DNA from: Burkholderiales bacterium
GTDB lineage: Bacteria > Pseudomonadota > Gammaproteobacteria > Burkholderiales > Burkholderiaceae_C
NCBI GenBank assembly: GCA_026932235.1
Contig: JAIXKR010000036.1
Location: 1-64,000 of the forward strand
Direction of reading: 5' to 3'
DNA length: 64,000 bases
Numbering within the stretch: position 1 is the stretch's first letter; each line of letters opens with the position of its first letter. This document shows positions 50,783-58,582 of this stretch, in pieces. A model generated the notes under the pieces. That model was not told the DNA's origin and did no database searches. It saw nothing but the letters and a program-made list of their open reading frames with translations. Both the position numbers and the translations under genes were made by a program.

Positions 50783-51510
50783 CACGGCTCCCCGCTCCCG
50801 CAGCGCAGCGGCAGCGGCTCCGTCGCGTGCGCTGCCGGCTTCGTCCCCAGCGGCAGCGTCTGCGACGAAAGCCAGCGCGCGACGGCACCCACCTCTTCGG
50901 CCGTCAAGCGCCGCGCCACCTCGGCCATGCAGTCCGGCGCCGCCGCCTTGCGCTGCCCCGTGCGCCAGGCGCCGAGCTGGCCGATGAGGTAATCCGCCGG
51001 CAGCGCCAGCAGCCCGGGCATGGCCGGCAGGCGGCCCGCCATCGCAGCGCCGTGGCAGGAGACGCAGGCCGGGATCCGCCGCTCGGGTGCGCCTTCGAAG
51101 ACGAGCCGCTGCGCCGCGCGTTGCTGCGCGGCCGACAAACCATGCGCCTGTGCCGGCGGATACGGCAGGTCGAGCTCGGCGAACCAGCGTGCGATGGCGT
51201 GCAGGTAGTCGTCCGACATGCGCTGCATGAGGTGGTTCATCGCGCGGTTGTGGCGGCGCCCTTCGCGGAAGTTCGCGAGCTGGTTGAAGAGATAGCCCTC
51301 GGGCTTGCCCGCGATACGCGGGTAGTAGCCGTCGCGCGCGGCGCGCCCCTCCTGGCCGTGGCAGACGACGCAGGCCTGCATGCGCTGGGCCATGGTGTCC
51401 TCGACCGCGGCGGGCGCCGGGGGCGCCGCGCGCCCCACGGGCAACAGGCCGACCAGGCCGACCAGGCCGAGCACGCCGGCGCCGACGATTCCTGCAAGCT
51501 TCGCGCTCAC
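50782..51510 (-). CDS. Diheme cytochrome c (c4-like)
   Basis: 242 residues with a hydrophobic signal segment (GIVGAGVLGLVGLVGLLPVG) and two heme sites, CVVCH near residue 48 and CVSCH near residue 145. The repeat-like pattern around each heme (YYPRIAGKPEGYLFNQLANF; LPAMPGLLALPADYLIGQLG) matches diheme cytochromes c4. The start is GTG at 51510, overlapping the FUSC gene stop as GTGA. It would sit in the periplasm or on the membrane and pass electrons to the triheme protein or an oxidase. Confidence 0.86.
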   Translation of the reverse strand: MSAKLAGIVGAGVLGLVGLVGLLPVGRAAPPAPAAVEDTMAQRMQACVVCHGQEGRAARDGYYPRIAGKPEGYLFNQLANFREGRRHNRAMNHLMQRMSDDYLHAIARWFAELDLPYPPAQAHGLSAAQQRAAQRLVFEGAPERRIPACVSCHGAAMAGRLPAMPGLLALPADYLIGQLGAWRTGQRKAAAPDCMAEVARRLTAEEVGAVARWLSSQTLPLGTKPAAHATEPLPLRCGSGEP

Positions 51511-53699
51511 GGGTCGACCCTGGCGCCCGGGCACTGGGCCGCGCGCGGCCGCACAAGCGCATCGGCGTCGGCGCGCACCGCGGCGGCGAGCGCCACCGCG
51601 AGCCGCACGCGGCGCAGCAGCCAGGGGCTGGCATCGGGCTCGAGCGGGTCCGGCAGCGCTTCGGGGATTCCGGGCAGCGCGGAGGCGTCGGCCTCGGTGC
51701 CGTCGATGGGCGGCGGCGGCTGCTTCAGGTCGAGCGCCGCTTCGATGCCGCGCGCGGCCTGCGCGATCGGCGCGCCGACCGTCGCCGCCGGCAACCGCTC
51801 GGTGCGCAGCAGCATCAGCGACTGCACCGCGCTGAGCTGGCCCAGCAGTTGGTAGCCGTGCGCCTGCAGGCGCTCGAGCGCCTGCAGCGGCGGCTGCACC
51901 GAACCGGGCTCGAAGCGCGCACGCTCCCACGCGTGGCCCAGCGCCGAGAGCGCATCGTAGGCCTCGCGCCGCGCCAGGCGCCAGGCGAGCTCGGGCTGGG
52001 CGGTGATCTCGGCCAGCGTCGCCATGTCGAGCGAGCGGCGCGCGTGCTGCGCCAGCGCGCGGCAGACGCGCTCGACCACCGCACGCATCTGCTGCCGCTC
52101 CCAGGACGGCAGCACGTAGGAGAAGGCCCAGGCGATGGCGGCACCGAGCAAGGTGTCGGCGACGCGCTCGACCAGCGCGAAGGCGGGGTTGGTGGCTGCA
52201 TAGAGCAGGTGCACCATCACCAGCCCCATCAGCGACCCCGCCACCGAGGTCACCGTGTAGCGCCGCACCGCGAACGCGTGCGCCACGCCCTGGCTGAGCA
52301 CGAGCACGACGAGCAGCAGCGGCAGCGGCGGCTCCAGCACCAGCAGGCCGGTGGCGAGCAGGCTGCCGATGAGCGTGCCGAGGACGCGGTCGTTGCGCCG
52401 CGACAGCGTCTGCGCCAGGCTGCCGCGCAGCACGACGACGATGGTGATGAGGATCCAGTAGTCGCGCGCGACCCAGGGCAGCGCCAGCGCCAGCAGGTAG
52501 CCGCTGCCGACCGCCAGCGCCGCGCGGATGGCGTGGCGCAGCGCCGGCTGGCGCCAGTGCCACAAGGTGAGCAGCGGCTGCACGCTCCAATAGGCCGGGC
52601 TGACGAAGAGGCGCCAGCCCGCGCGCACCGCCGAGAGGTCGGGCGCCAGTTCGCCGCGCGCGAGCGCGGCGAGCTGGCGCACGGCGTCGTCCTGCGCCGC
52701 GACGCGAAAGCTCACGACGCGCAGTTGCGCCAATGCGGCGCGATGGTCGTGCGCCGGCTGCGGCGTGCGGCCGAGCAGCAGCGCGTCGCCGATCCGCTCC
52801 AGGTCGGCAGCCATCGTGCACAGGATCGCGGCGAGTTGCGGCAGCGTACCCGCTTCGCCGCGGCGCACGCGCTCGAGGTCGAGCTCGCTGGCGATGAGGC
52901 GGTCGCGCATCTCGAGCACGAGGATCAGCATTCCTGCCAGGCGCTGCCGCCGCGGCGTGCGTGGCGATTCGAGCACCAGGTCGCGCGTGGCCTGCAGCTC
53001 GTCGGAGAGCGCGGCGTGGCGCAGCAGCAGGTCGGTTCCCGCCGTGGCGGCCGCCCCCGCGTCGGGGGCGTCATCGAGCAGGCGCGCCGCATGCGTGCGC
53101 AGCAGGGCGGCGAGCGAGAACAGCAGCTGCGCCGTCATCTGCGCGCGGTAGCGGCCGTTGAGGGCGGCGTTGACGCCGACTCCCCAGACGAGGTAGAGGG
53201 CGGCCCCAAGCGCGCACCAGGCGGTGCGCTGCAGCGCCTCGTGAAGGTCGGCCGCGGGCTGCGGCGCGAGCGCGAACAGCATCGCGAACATGCCCGCCAT
53301 CGCCACCGGAATGCCGCGGCTGCCCCAGGCCATCGCCAGGAAGGCGAGGAAGGTTCCCGGCAGCAGCAGCAGGCCGAGTTCGAGCGGGTGCGGGCGCAGC
53401 CATTGCACCGCGAGGAACAAGGGCAGGCCCAGCAGCGGCGCCGCCAGCATCTGCGCGAACTTGCCGCGCCTTGCGCGCGCGGTGTCGGTCAGCAGCACCA
53501 GGGTGACGCCGACGGCCGCGTTGGCCCCGGCGGTCATCCCCCAGCGGGCGCCGATCGCCGCCGTGATCAGCAGCATGCCCAGCGCCACCGCGGCGCCGTT
53601 GAGCACGTGCGCGCTCAGCAGCTCGCGCATCAGCGGCCGCAGGCGCTCGACGCTCCAGCGTCGCGGCGGTGCTGCGCGTTTCACGGCCGGCGCGCTCAA
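51507..53699 (-). CDS. FUSC-family membrane protein (putative aromatic compound/anion exporter)
   Basis: 730 residues with two clusters of about six hydrophobic helices each (residues about 30-185 and 400-530) separated by helical cytoplasmic regions, the YccS/YhfK/AaeB layout. The second cluster opens with ALRHAIRAALAVGSGYLLAL, then PWVARDYWILITIVVVLRGS and LAQTLSRRNDRVLGTLIGSL, the conserved FUSC core. The start codon is TTG at 53699, overlapping the antiporter stop (TTGA). No periplasmic adaptor protein is encoded nearby, unlike aaeAB. Substrate unknown. Confidence 0.87.
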   Translation of the reverse strand: MSAPAVKRAAPPRRWSVERLRPLMRELLSAHVLNGAAVALGMLLITAAIGARWGMTAGANAAVGVTLVLLTDTARARRGKFAQMLAAPLLGLPLFLAVQWLRPHPLELGLLLLPGTFLAFLAMAWGSRGIPVAMAGMFAMLFALAPQPAADLHEALQRTAWCALGAALYLVWGVGVNAALNGRYRAQMTAQLLFSLAALLRTHAARLLDDAPDAGAAATAGTDLLLRHAALSDELQATRDLVLESPRTPRRQRLAGMLILVLEMRDRLIASELDLERVRRGEAGTLPQLAAILCTMAADLERIGDALLLGRTPQPAHDHRAALAQLRVVSFRVAAQDDAVRQLAALARGELAPDLSAVRAGWRLFVSPAYWSVQPLLTLWHWRQPALRHAIRAALAVGSGYLLALALPWVARDYWILITIVVVLRGSLAQTLSRRNDRVLGTLIGSLLATGLLVLEPPLPLLLVVLVLSQGVAHAFAVRRYTVTSVAGSLMGLVMVHLLYAATNPAFALVERVADTLLGAAIAWAFSYVLPSWERQQMRAVVERVCRALAQHARRSLDMATLAEITAQPELAWRLARREAYDALSALGHAWERARFEPGSVQPPLQALERLQAHGYQLLGQLSAVQSLMLLRTERLPAATVGAPIAQAARGIEAALDLKQPPPPIDGTEADASALPGIPEALPDPLEPDASPWLLRRVRLAVALAAAVRADADALVRPRAAQCPGARVDP

Positions 53700-55414
53700 T
53701 CCCCCTCGCCCGCAGGCAAGCCGAGCGCGCGCCGCGCGGCGGCGATGCGCTTGCGCAGCGAGACCTCGGAGAGGTCGAGCTCGCCCACCAGCGCGCGCAG
53801 CGTCTCGTCGTTGATGCGCTGCGCCTGGCGCTCGGCGTACAAGGCCTCGCGCTCGGCGCGCAGTGCCGCCAGGCGCAGCTCCATCTCCACCAGGTAGCGC
53901 TGGCGTCGCTCGTGCACGGCCTCGGGCGATTCGGCCTGCGCCTCGGGCGTCTGCGAGGCCTCGGATGCGTCCAGCATGTCGATGCGCTTGCGGTAGTCCT
54001 GCGTCAGGCGCCCCACGGCTTCCTGGTGCTGCGCGCGCCGGACCTCATTGTCGGGCTGCGCGCCCTGCGGCGGCCGCGCCAGGAAGTCGATCGCTGCACG
54101 GCAGGCGGCGAGGCGCGCTTCGCGGTCCTCGCGCGCCAGCAGCGGCTCTCCCGCCGGCGGCAGCCGGCGCAGCACCAGCGGCAGGCCGATGCTGCCGATG
54201 ACGAGCGTGCACAGGATCGTGCCGGTGGCGAGGAAGATGAGCTGCTGGCGCGCCGGGAACGGCGTGCCGTCGCTCAACAGCAGCGGCACCGAGAGCGCGC
54301 CGGCGAGCGTGACGGCGCCGCGGATCCCCGCCAGCGTCGTCGCCAGCGTCAGCAGCCGCGAGGGCCGCTCGGCCATGCGGCCGCGCTCGTGCGCGCGCCA
54401 CAGGCTGCCGCGCACGCCCAGCGAGAGCCAGATCCAGCGCAGGCCGAGCAGCCCCACGCTGATCGCCAGTGCCTGGCCCAGCGGCTGCCACCAGCCCTCC
54501 CCGGCGGCCTCCAGCGTCCCGCCGACGATGGCCGGCAACTGCAGCCCCAGCAGCAGGAACACGGCGCCGTTGAAGGCCGATTCCATCATCGCCCAGACGC
54601 CTTCGGACTGCATGCGCTCGGCGATGAAGGCGCTGCGCCGCAGGTCGGCGTAGTTGGTCGTGAAGCCCGCGGCAACCGCCGCCAGGATTCCCGAGACGCC
54701 GAGGTACTCCGACAAGAGGTAGGCCGCGAAGGGCAATAGCACCAGCAGCAGCACCATCTGCGTGGCGGCGACGTCGCCGACGCGGCGCGTCACGGTCTCG
54801 CGCGCGGTGGCGAAGCCCCAGCCGAGCAGCGCCCCCACGCCGAGGCCGCCGAGCGCCACCCAGAGGAACTCGCGCACCGCCGCGGTCCACGAGAAGACGC
54901 CGGTGAGCATCGCGGCGACGGCGAACTTCAGCGCCACCAGGCCGGAGGCGTCGTTGAGCAGCGACTCGCCCTGCAGCAGGTGCATGGTGCGCGCGGGCAT
55001 TCCCAGGTTGCGCGTGATCGCCGACACCGCCACCGCGTCGGTGGGCGAGACCACGGCGGCGAGCGCGAAGGCCACCGCCAGCGGCACCTCGGGCAGGAGC
55101 CAGTGGATCAGCGTTCCCAGCCCCAGCACCGTGAACAACACCAGCCCCAGCGCCAGCCGCAGGATCGGCGCCTGCAGCGCGAAGAACTCGCGCTTGGGGA
55201 TGCGCCAGCCGTCGGCGAACAGCAGCGGCGGGATGAACAGCGCCAGGAAGAGTTCCGGGTCGAAGGCGATGTGCAGCCCGTCCTGCGGCCAGGACAGCAG
55301 CGCGCCGAGCGCGATCTGGATCAGCGGCAGCGGAACGGCGCGCAGGTAGCGCGCGACGATGCCCGTGAGGGCCCCGAGCAGGACCACCACGAGAACGATC
55401 TCGACGGTGTGCAT
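53696..55414 (-). CDS. CPA1-family Na+/H+ antiporter
   Basis: 572 residues: about 12 transmembrane helices in the first 410 residues and a cytoplasmic helical tail of about 150 residues. Family motifs: FIPPLLFADGW, AAVVSPTDAVAVSAI and GESLLNDASGLVALKFAV (the Asn-Asp pair of electroneutral CPA1 exchangers). ATG 55414. First gene of an overlapping run with the FUSC gene and two cytochromes c. The transported ion, Na+, K+ or Li+, cannot be decided. Confidence 0.9.
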   Translation of the reverse strand: MHTVEIVLVVVLLGALTGIVARYLRAVPLPLIQIALGALLSWPQDGLHIAFDPELFLALFIPPLLFADGWRIPKREFFALQAPILRLALGLVLFTVLGLGTLIHWLLPEVPLAVAFALAAVVSPTDAVAVSAITRNLGMPARTMHLLQGESLLNDASGLVALKFAVAAMLTGVFSWTAAVREFLWVALGGLGVGALLGWGFATARETVTRRVGDVAATQMVLLLVLLPFAAYLLSEYLGVSGILAAVAAGFTTNYADLRRSAFIAERMQSEGVWAMMESAFNGAVFLLLGLQLPAIVGGTLEAAGEGWWQPLGQALAISVGLLGLRWIWLSLGVRGSLWRAHERGRMAERPSRLLTLATTLAGIRGAVTLAGALSVPLLLSDGTPFPARQQLIFLATGTILCTLVIGSIGLPLVLRRLPPAGEPLLAREDREARLAACRAAIDFLARPPQGAQPDNEVRRAQHQEAVGRLTQDYRKRIDMLDASEASQTPEAQAESPEAVHERRQRYLVEMELRLAALRAEREALYAERQAQRINDETLRALVGELDLSEVSLRKRIAAARRALGLPAGEGD

Positions 55415-55544
55415 GACGCGAGTTTCACTGAAAACGCAAGGCTCGCCGCGCGTCCGGACAAGCCGTGCCGCGGTGGGCGGCGCCTTCCCCGGTTCACTGC
55501 TGCAGGCGGGGCAGGCCCTCGCGCGAGGAGCACCCAGGCCGCGC

Positions 55545-56876
55545 TCAACGGACGTCTCGCGCCAGGCGCAGGCCGGTGAACTGCCACGTCGCTTCGGGCG
55601 GGAAGAAGTTGCGGTAGGTCGGCCGGATGTGCGACTGCGGCGTCACGCAGGAGCCGCCGCGCAGCACGAACTGATTGCACATGAACTTGCCGTTGTACTC
55701 GCCCACGGCGCCGCGGGCGGGCCGGAAGCCGGGATAGGCGACATAGGGGCTGCGCGTCCACTCCCAGACGTCGCCGAACATCTGCTGCAAGCCCTCTGCC
55801 CCCGGCGCGGCCATTGGATGCAGCGCCCCGCTCTCGACGAAGTTGCCCTGCATCGGGAGTTGCCGCGCCGCGACTTCCCATTCGGCCTCCGAGGGCAGGC
55901 GCGCACCGGCCCAGCGCGCGTAGGCATCGGCTTCGAAATAGCTCAGATGGGTCACCGGCGCCTCGGGCTCGATCGCCTGCAGACCGGCCAGCGTGAAGCA
56001 CATGTCCTCGCCGTCCCGGCGTTCCCAGTAGAACGGCTTGCTCCACTCGTTCGCCTGCACGGCGGCCCAGCCCAGCGACAGCCACAGTTCGGCGCGCCGG
56101 TAGCCGCCATCCTCGATGAATTCGCGGTACTCGGCATTGCTGACGAGGCGCGAACCGAGCTCGAAGGCGTCCAGAAACTCGCGGTGCCGCGGCCCCTCGT
56201 TGTCGAAGGCGAACGCCGCTCCCTCGTGCCCCACCTCGTGCCCCACCTCGTGCAGGCCCTCGGCAAAGGCGATCCAGCGCAAGTCCGTGTGCGCGGCCGG
56301 CGACCGGCGGACGCCGCTGCCCGCCCGGGCGCGATAGGCCGGCCGCAACGGGTTCACCGAAAAGACGTGCTTGATGTCCGTCAGCAGCAACTCCTGGTGC
56401 TGCTGCTCGTGCTGCAGGCCCAGTTCGACCAGTCCGTGCACCGCCGGCGCCAGCGCCGCCGCGGACCGCAGCAAGCGGTCCATGCGCGCATCGACATGCT
56501 CGCGATAGCGCAGCACCTCGGCAACGGTGGGACGCGAGAGCAAGCCGCGCTGCGCGCGGCAATGGCGCTCGCCGGCCTGCACGTAGTAGGAGTTGAAGAG
56601 GAAGGCGTAGGCCGCATCGAAGGCCGTGTAGCCGGGCAGGTGGGGCGCGAGCACGAAGGTCTCGAAGAACCAGCTCGTATGCGCCAGGTGCCACTTGGTG
56701 GGGCTCACGTCGGACATCGACTGCACCACCATGTCCTCGCGCTCCAGGCCGTCGCAGAGCGCGGTGGTGAAGGCACGCACCTGCCGGTAGCGGCGCAGGA
56801 GGCCCGGGCCGTCCACGGGCCTTCCGCGCCGGTCCACGCCGTCGGCCGGAACCTTGACGCGCGCTGTTCGGTTCAT
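55545..56876 (-). CDS. egtB: Ergothioneine biosynthesis protein EgtB (sulfoxide synthase)
   Basis: 443-residue non-heme iron enzyme joining trimethylhistidine with a thiol donor. N-terminal DinB-like domain with metal ligands in SPTKWHLAHTSWFFE and QHEQQHQELLL (His-x3-His), C-terminal formylglycine-generating-enzyme-like domain with GDVWEWTRSPYVAYPGF and FVLRGGSCVTPQSHIR. The ATG at 56876 has GAGG eight bases upstream; the frame above it overlaps fliA and is a shadow. The partner methyltransferase egtD, often adjacent, is absent here. A 12-base direct duplication encodes a local HEVGHEVGHE stretch. Confidence 0.9.
   Translation of the reverse strand: MNRTARVKVPADGVDRRGRPVDGPGLLRRYRQVRAFTTALCDGLEREDMVVQSMSDVSPTKWHLAHTSWFFETFVLAPHLPGYTAFDAAYAFLFNSYYVQAGERHCRAQRGLLSRPTVAEVLRYREHVDARMDRLLRSAAALAPAVHGLVELGLQHEQQHQELLLTDIKHVFSVNPLRPAYRARAGSGVRRSPAAHTDLRWIAFAEGLHEVGHEVGHEGAAFAFDNEGPRHREFLDAFELGSRLVSNAEYREFIEDGGYRRAELWLSLGWAAVQANEWSKPFYWERRDGEDMCFTLAGLQAIEPEAPVTHLSYFEADAYARWAGARLPSEAEWEVAARQLPMQGNFVESGALHPMAAPGAEGLQQMFGDVWEWTRSPYVAYPGFRPARGAVGEYNGKFMCNQFVLRGGSCVTPQSHIRPTYRNFFPPEATWQFTGLRLARDVR
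56223..56253. repeat. Short tandem repeat inside egtB
   Basis: The 12-base unit CTCGTGCCCCAC occurs twice in tandem plus a partial third copy. It encodes an in-frame VGHE duplication (HEVGHEVGHE). It looks like a replication-slippage expansion that preserves the reading frame. Confidence 0.85.
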
Positions 56877-56983
56877 GGGCACACCTCGTTCGGGGATCGA
56901 TACCCCCGAACCTACCACCGGCGGCCACGCTGGCGCCGTACCGGCGCCTGTTGCCGAAGCGCCCGCCGCCGGGCGGGCCCCCC

Positions 56984-57697
56984 TCACCACTCGCGCAAGC
57001 GCGCGCGCAGCCGGGCGATCGACTGGCTGTGCAACTGGCAGACGCGGCTCTCGGTGACGCCGAGCACCGCCGCGATCTCCTTCAGGTTCATGTCCTGCTC
57101 GTAGTACATGCTCATCACCAGTTGCTCGCGCTCGGGCAGGTTCTTGATCGCGTCGACGAGGGCGCGCCGCATGCGCTGGTCCTCGACGCGCCCCAGCGGA
57201 TCGGCCTCCTCGTCGGCGACATGGCGATCGAGGAAGTCGTCGTCGCCGCCGTCGCTGCCCATGTCCTCGAGGTAGATGAGCTGCGTGCCGCGCACCTTGC
57301 CCAGGAGCTCCTGGTAGTCCTTGAGCGCAAGCCCCATCTCCGCGGCGATCTCGCTCTCGCTGGGCGCACGTCCCAGGCGCTGCTCGAGGCGGTGCACGGC
57401 GTTCTCGATCGAGCGCTGGTGGCGGCGGTCGCCGCGGCTCATCCAGTCGCTGCCGCGCAGCTCGTCGAGCATGGCGCCGCGGATGCGCTGGGTGGCGAAG
57501 GTCTCGAACTGCACGCCCTGCGCGGCGTCGAAGCGCGTGAGCGCGTCCGACAGGCCGATCATGCCGACCTGGATCAGGTCGTCGAGCTCGACGTTGGCCG
57601 GGAGCTTGGCGATCATCTGGTGCGCCAGCCGGCGCACGAGCGGGCTGTACTGCCGCAGCAGCGAGCTGGCGTCGAGTTGTCCCTTGGCGGTGTACAT
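56984..57697 (-). CDS. fliA: RNA polymerase sigma-28 factor FliA
   Basis: 237-residue sigma factor for late flagellar and chemotaxis genes. Region 2: LLRQYSPLVRRLAHQMIAKL, LDDLIQVGMIGLSDALTRFD, FETFATQRIRGAMLDELRGS; region 3 SRGDRRHQRSIENAVHRLEQ; region 4 helix-turn-helix NLKEIAAVLGVTESRVCQLH. ATG 57697. Last gene of flhB-flhA-flhF-flhG-like-fliA, 26 bases after the FlhG-like gene. Its partner FlgM is encoded 14 kb away in this window. Confidence 0.97.
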   Translation of the reverse strand: MYTAKGQLDASSLLRQYSPLVRRLAHQMIAKLPANVELDDLIQVGMIGLSDALTRFDAAQGVQFETFATQRIRGAMLDELRGSDWMSRGDRRHQRSIENAVHRLEQRLGRAPSESEIAAEMGLALKDYQELLGKVRGTQLIYLEDMGSDGGDDDFLDRHVADEEADPLGRVEDQRMRRALVDAIKNLPEREQLVMSMYYEQDMNLKEIAAVLGVTESRVCQLHSQSIARLRARLREW

Positions 57698-57723
57698 GGT
57701 GGCAAGCCTGTGGATGAAACGGT

Positions 57724-58566
57724 TCAGATGGCGGCGAGCGCGACCTCGCGCCTCGTCGCGCCGCGGACCGGCGGCCGTGCCGCAGTCCAGGACGCTGCCG
57801 CGGCGGCGGCGGGCCGGCCGTCCTCCCCCGCCTCGAGCTGGCCTTGCAGCAGGCGCGCAAGGCCTTCGTCCTGCGCAGCCAGGGGGTCGCACAGCGCATC
57901 GACCGTCACGCACGTGTGCAGCACGGCGCCGAGAAAGGTGTCGGCGCAGCTCGCCAGCCGTTCGACGACGAGGGCGGCGCGGCGCGACGAGGGGCTGGCA
58001 GCGAGCAGCAGGTCGAAGCACATCAGCGCGCAGCGCTGCGCCAGCAGCTTGCAGCCGGCGTAGGCCTGCTTGACCGCCTCCGGGTCTTCGGCGCCGAGCA
58101 GCAGCGGGCGCGCCGCGCGCCGGCCGAGCAGGCGCGCGAGGTCGGTCGGGTCGGCGTGCAGCAGCACGAGGTCGCAGTCCGGTGCGGCATCGAAGACGGC
58201 GTCGACGAAGGCCGCAGCCGAGCCGCGCGCGTCGACGTAGGCCAGCGGCAGTCCGCGCGCGGCCAGGTAGGCGACCTGCGCATGCAGCGGCTCGACGCCC
58301 GCGGCGAGATCGATCGCCGCCATTTCGTGCGGCCGCGGCGCCGTGGCGGCGGCGTCGACGACGAGCACGCGGCGGCCCTGCGCGGCGAGCGCCGCCGAAA
58401 GCAGTTCCAGCACCGCCTGCACCGCGGGAACGAAGGGATTGGCGACCACCGGCAGCAACAGCCGCCGGCGCGCGCTCGCGAAGAGGCGGCGCAGGCCACT
58501 GGCCTGGTCGGGTGGATCGTCGAAGGCGCGCGCGCGGCCGACGGGGGGATGAAGCGTCGCGTGCAT
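57724..58566 (-). CDS. FlhG/FleN-like protein with lost ATP-binding site
   Basis: 280 residues between flhF and fliA, where flhG (MinD-like ATPase controlling flagellar number) normally stands. Near residue 20 it has DQASGLRRLF, an exact DQAxxLR motif, the part of FlhG that stimulates the FlhF GTPase. The following MinD-like fold is recognisable (GRRVLVVDAAATAPRP), but where KGGVGKT should be the sequence reads VVANPFVPAVQAVLEL, so there is no P-loop. No frameshift explains the loss. ATP-driven dimerisation is therefore unlikely, and it may act as a plain FlhF activator. Homology is inferred from context and motifs. Confidence 0.75.
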   Translation of the reverse strand: MHATLHPPVGRARAFDDPPDQASGLRRLFASARRRLLLPVVANPFVPAVQAVLELLSAALAAQGRRVLVVDAAATAPRPHEMAAIDLAAGVEPLHAQVAYLAARGLPLAYVDARGSAAAFVDAVFDAAPDCDLVLLHADPTDLARLLGRRAARPLLLGAEDPEAVKQAYAGCKLLAQRCALMCFDLLLAASPSSRRAALVVERLASCADTFLGAVLHTCVTVDALCDPLAAQDEGLARLLQGQLEAGEDGRPAAAAAASWTAARPPVRGATRREVALAAI

Positions 58567-58582
58567 CGTCGCCACCCACTCC

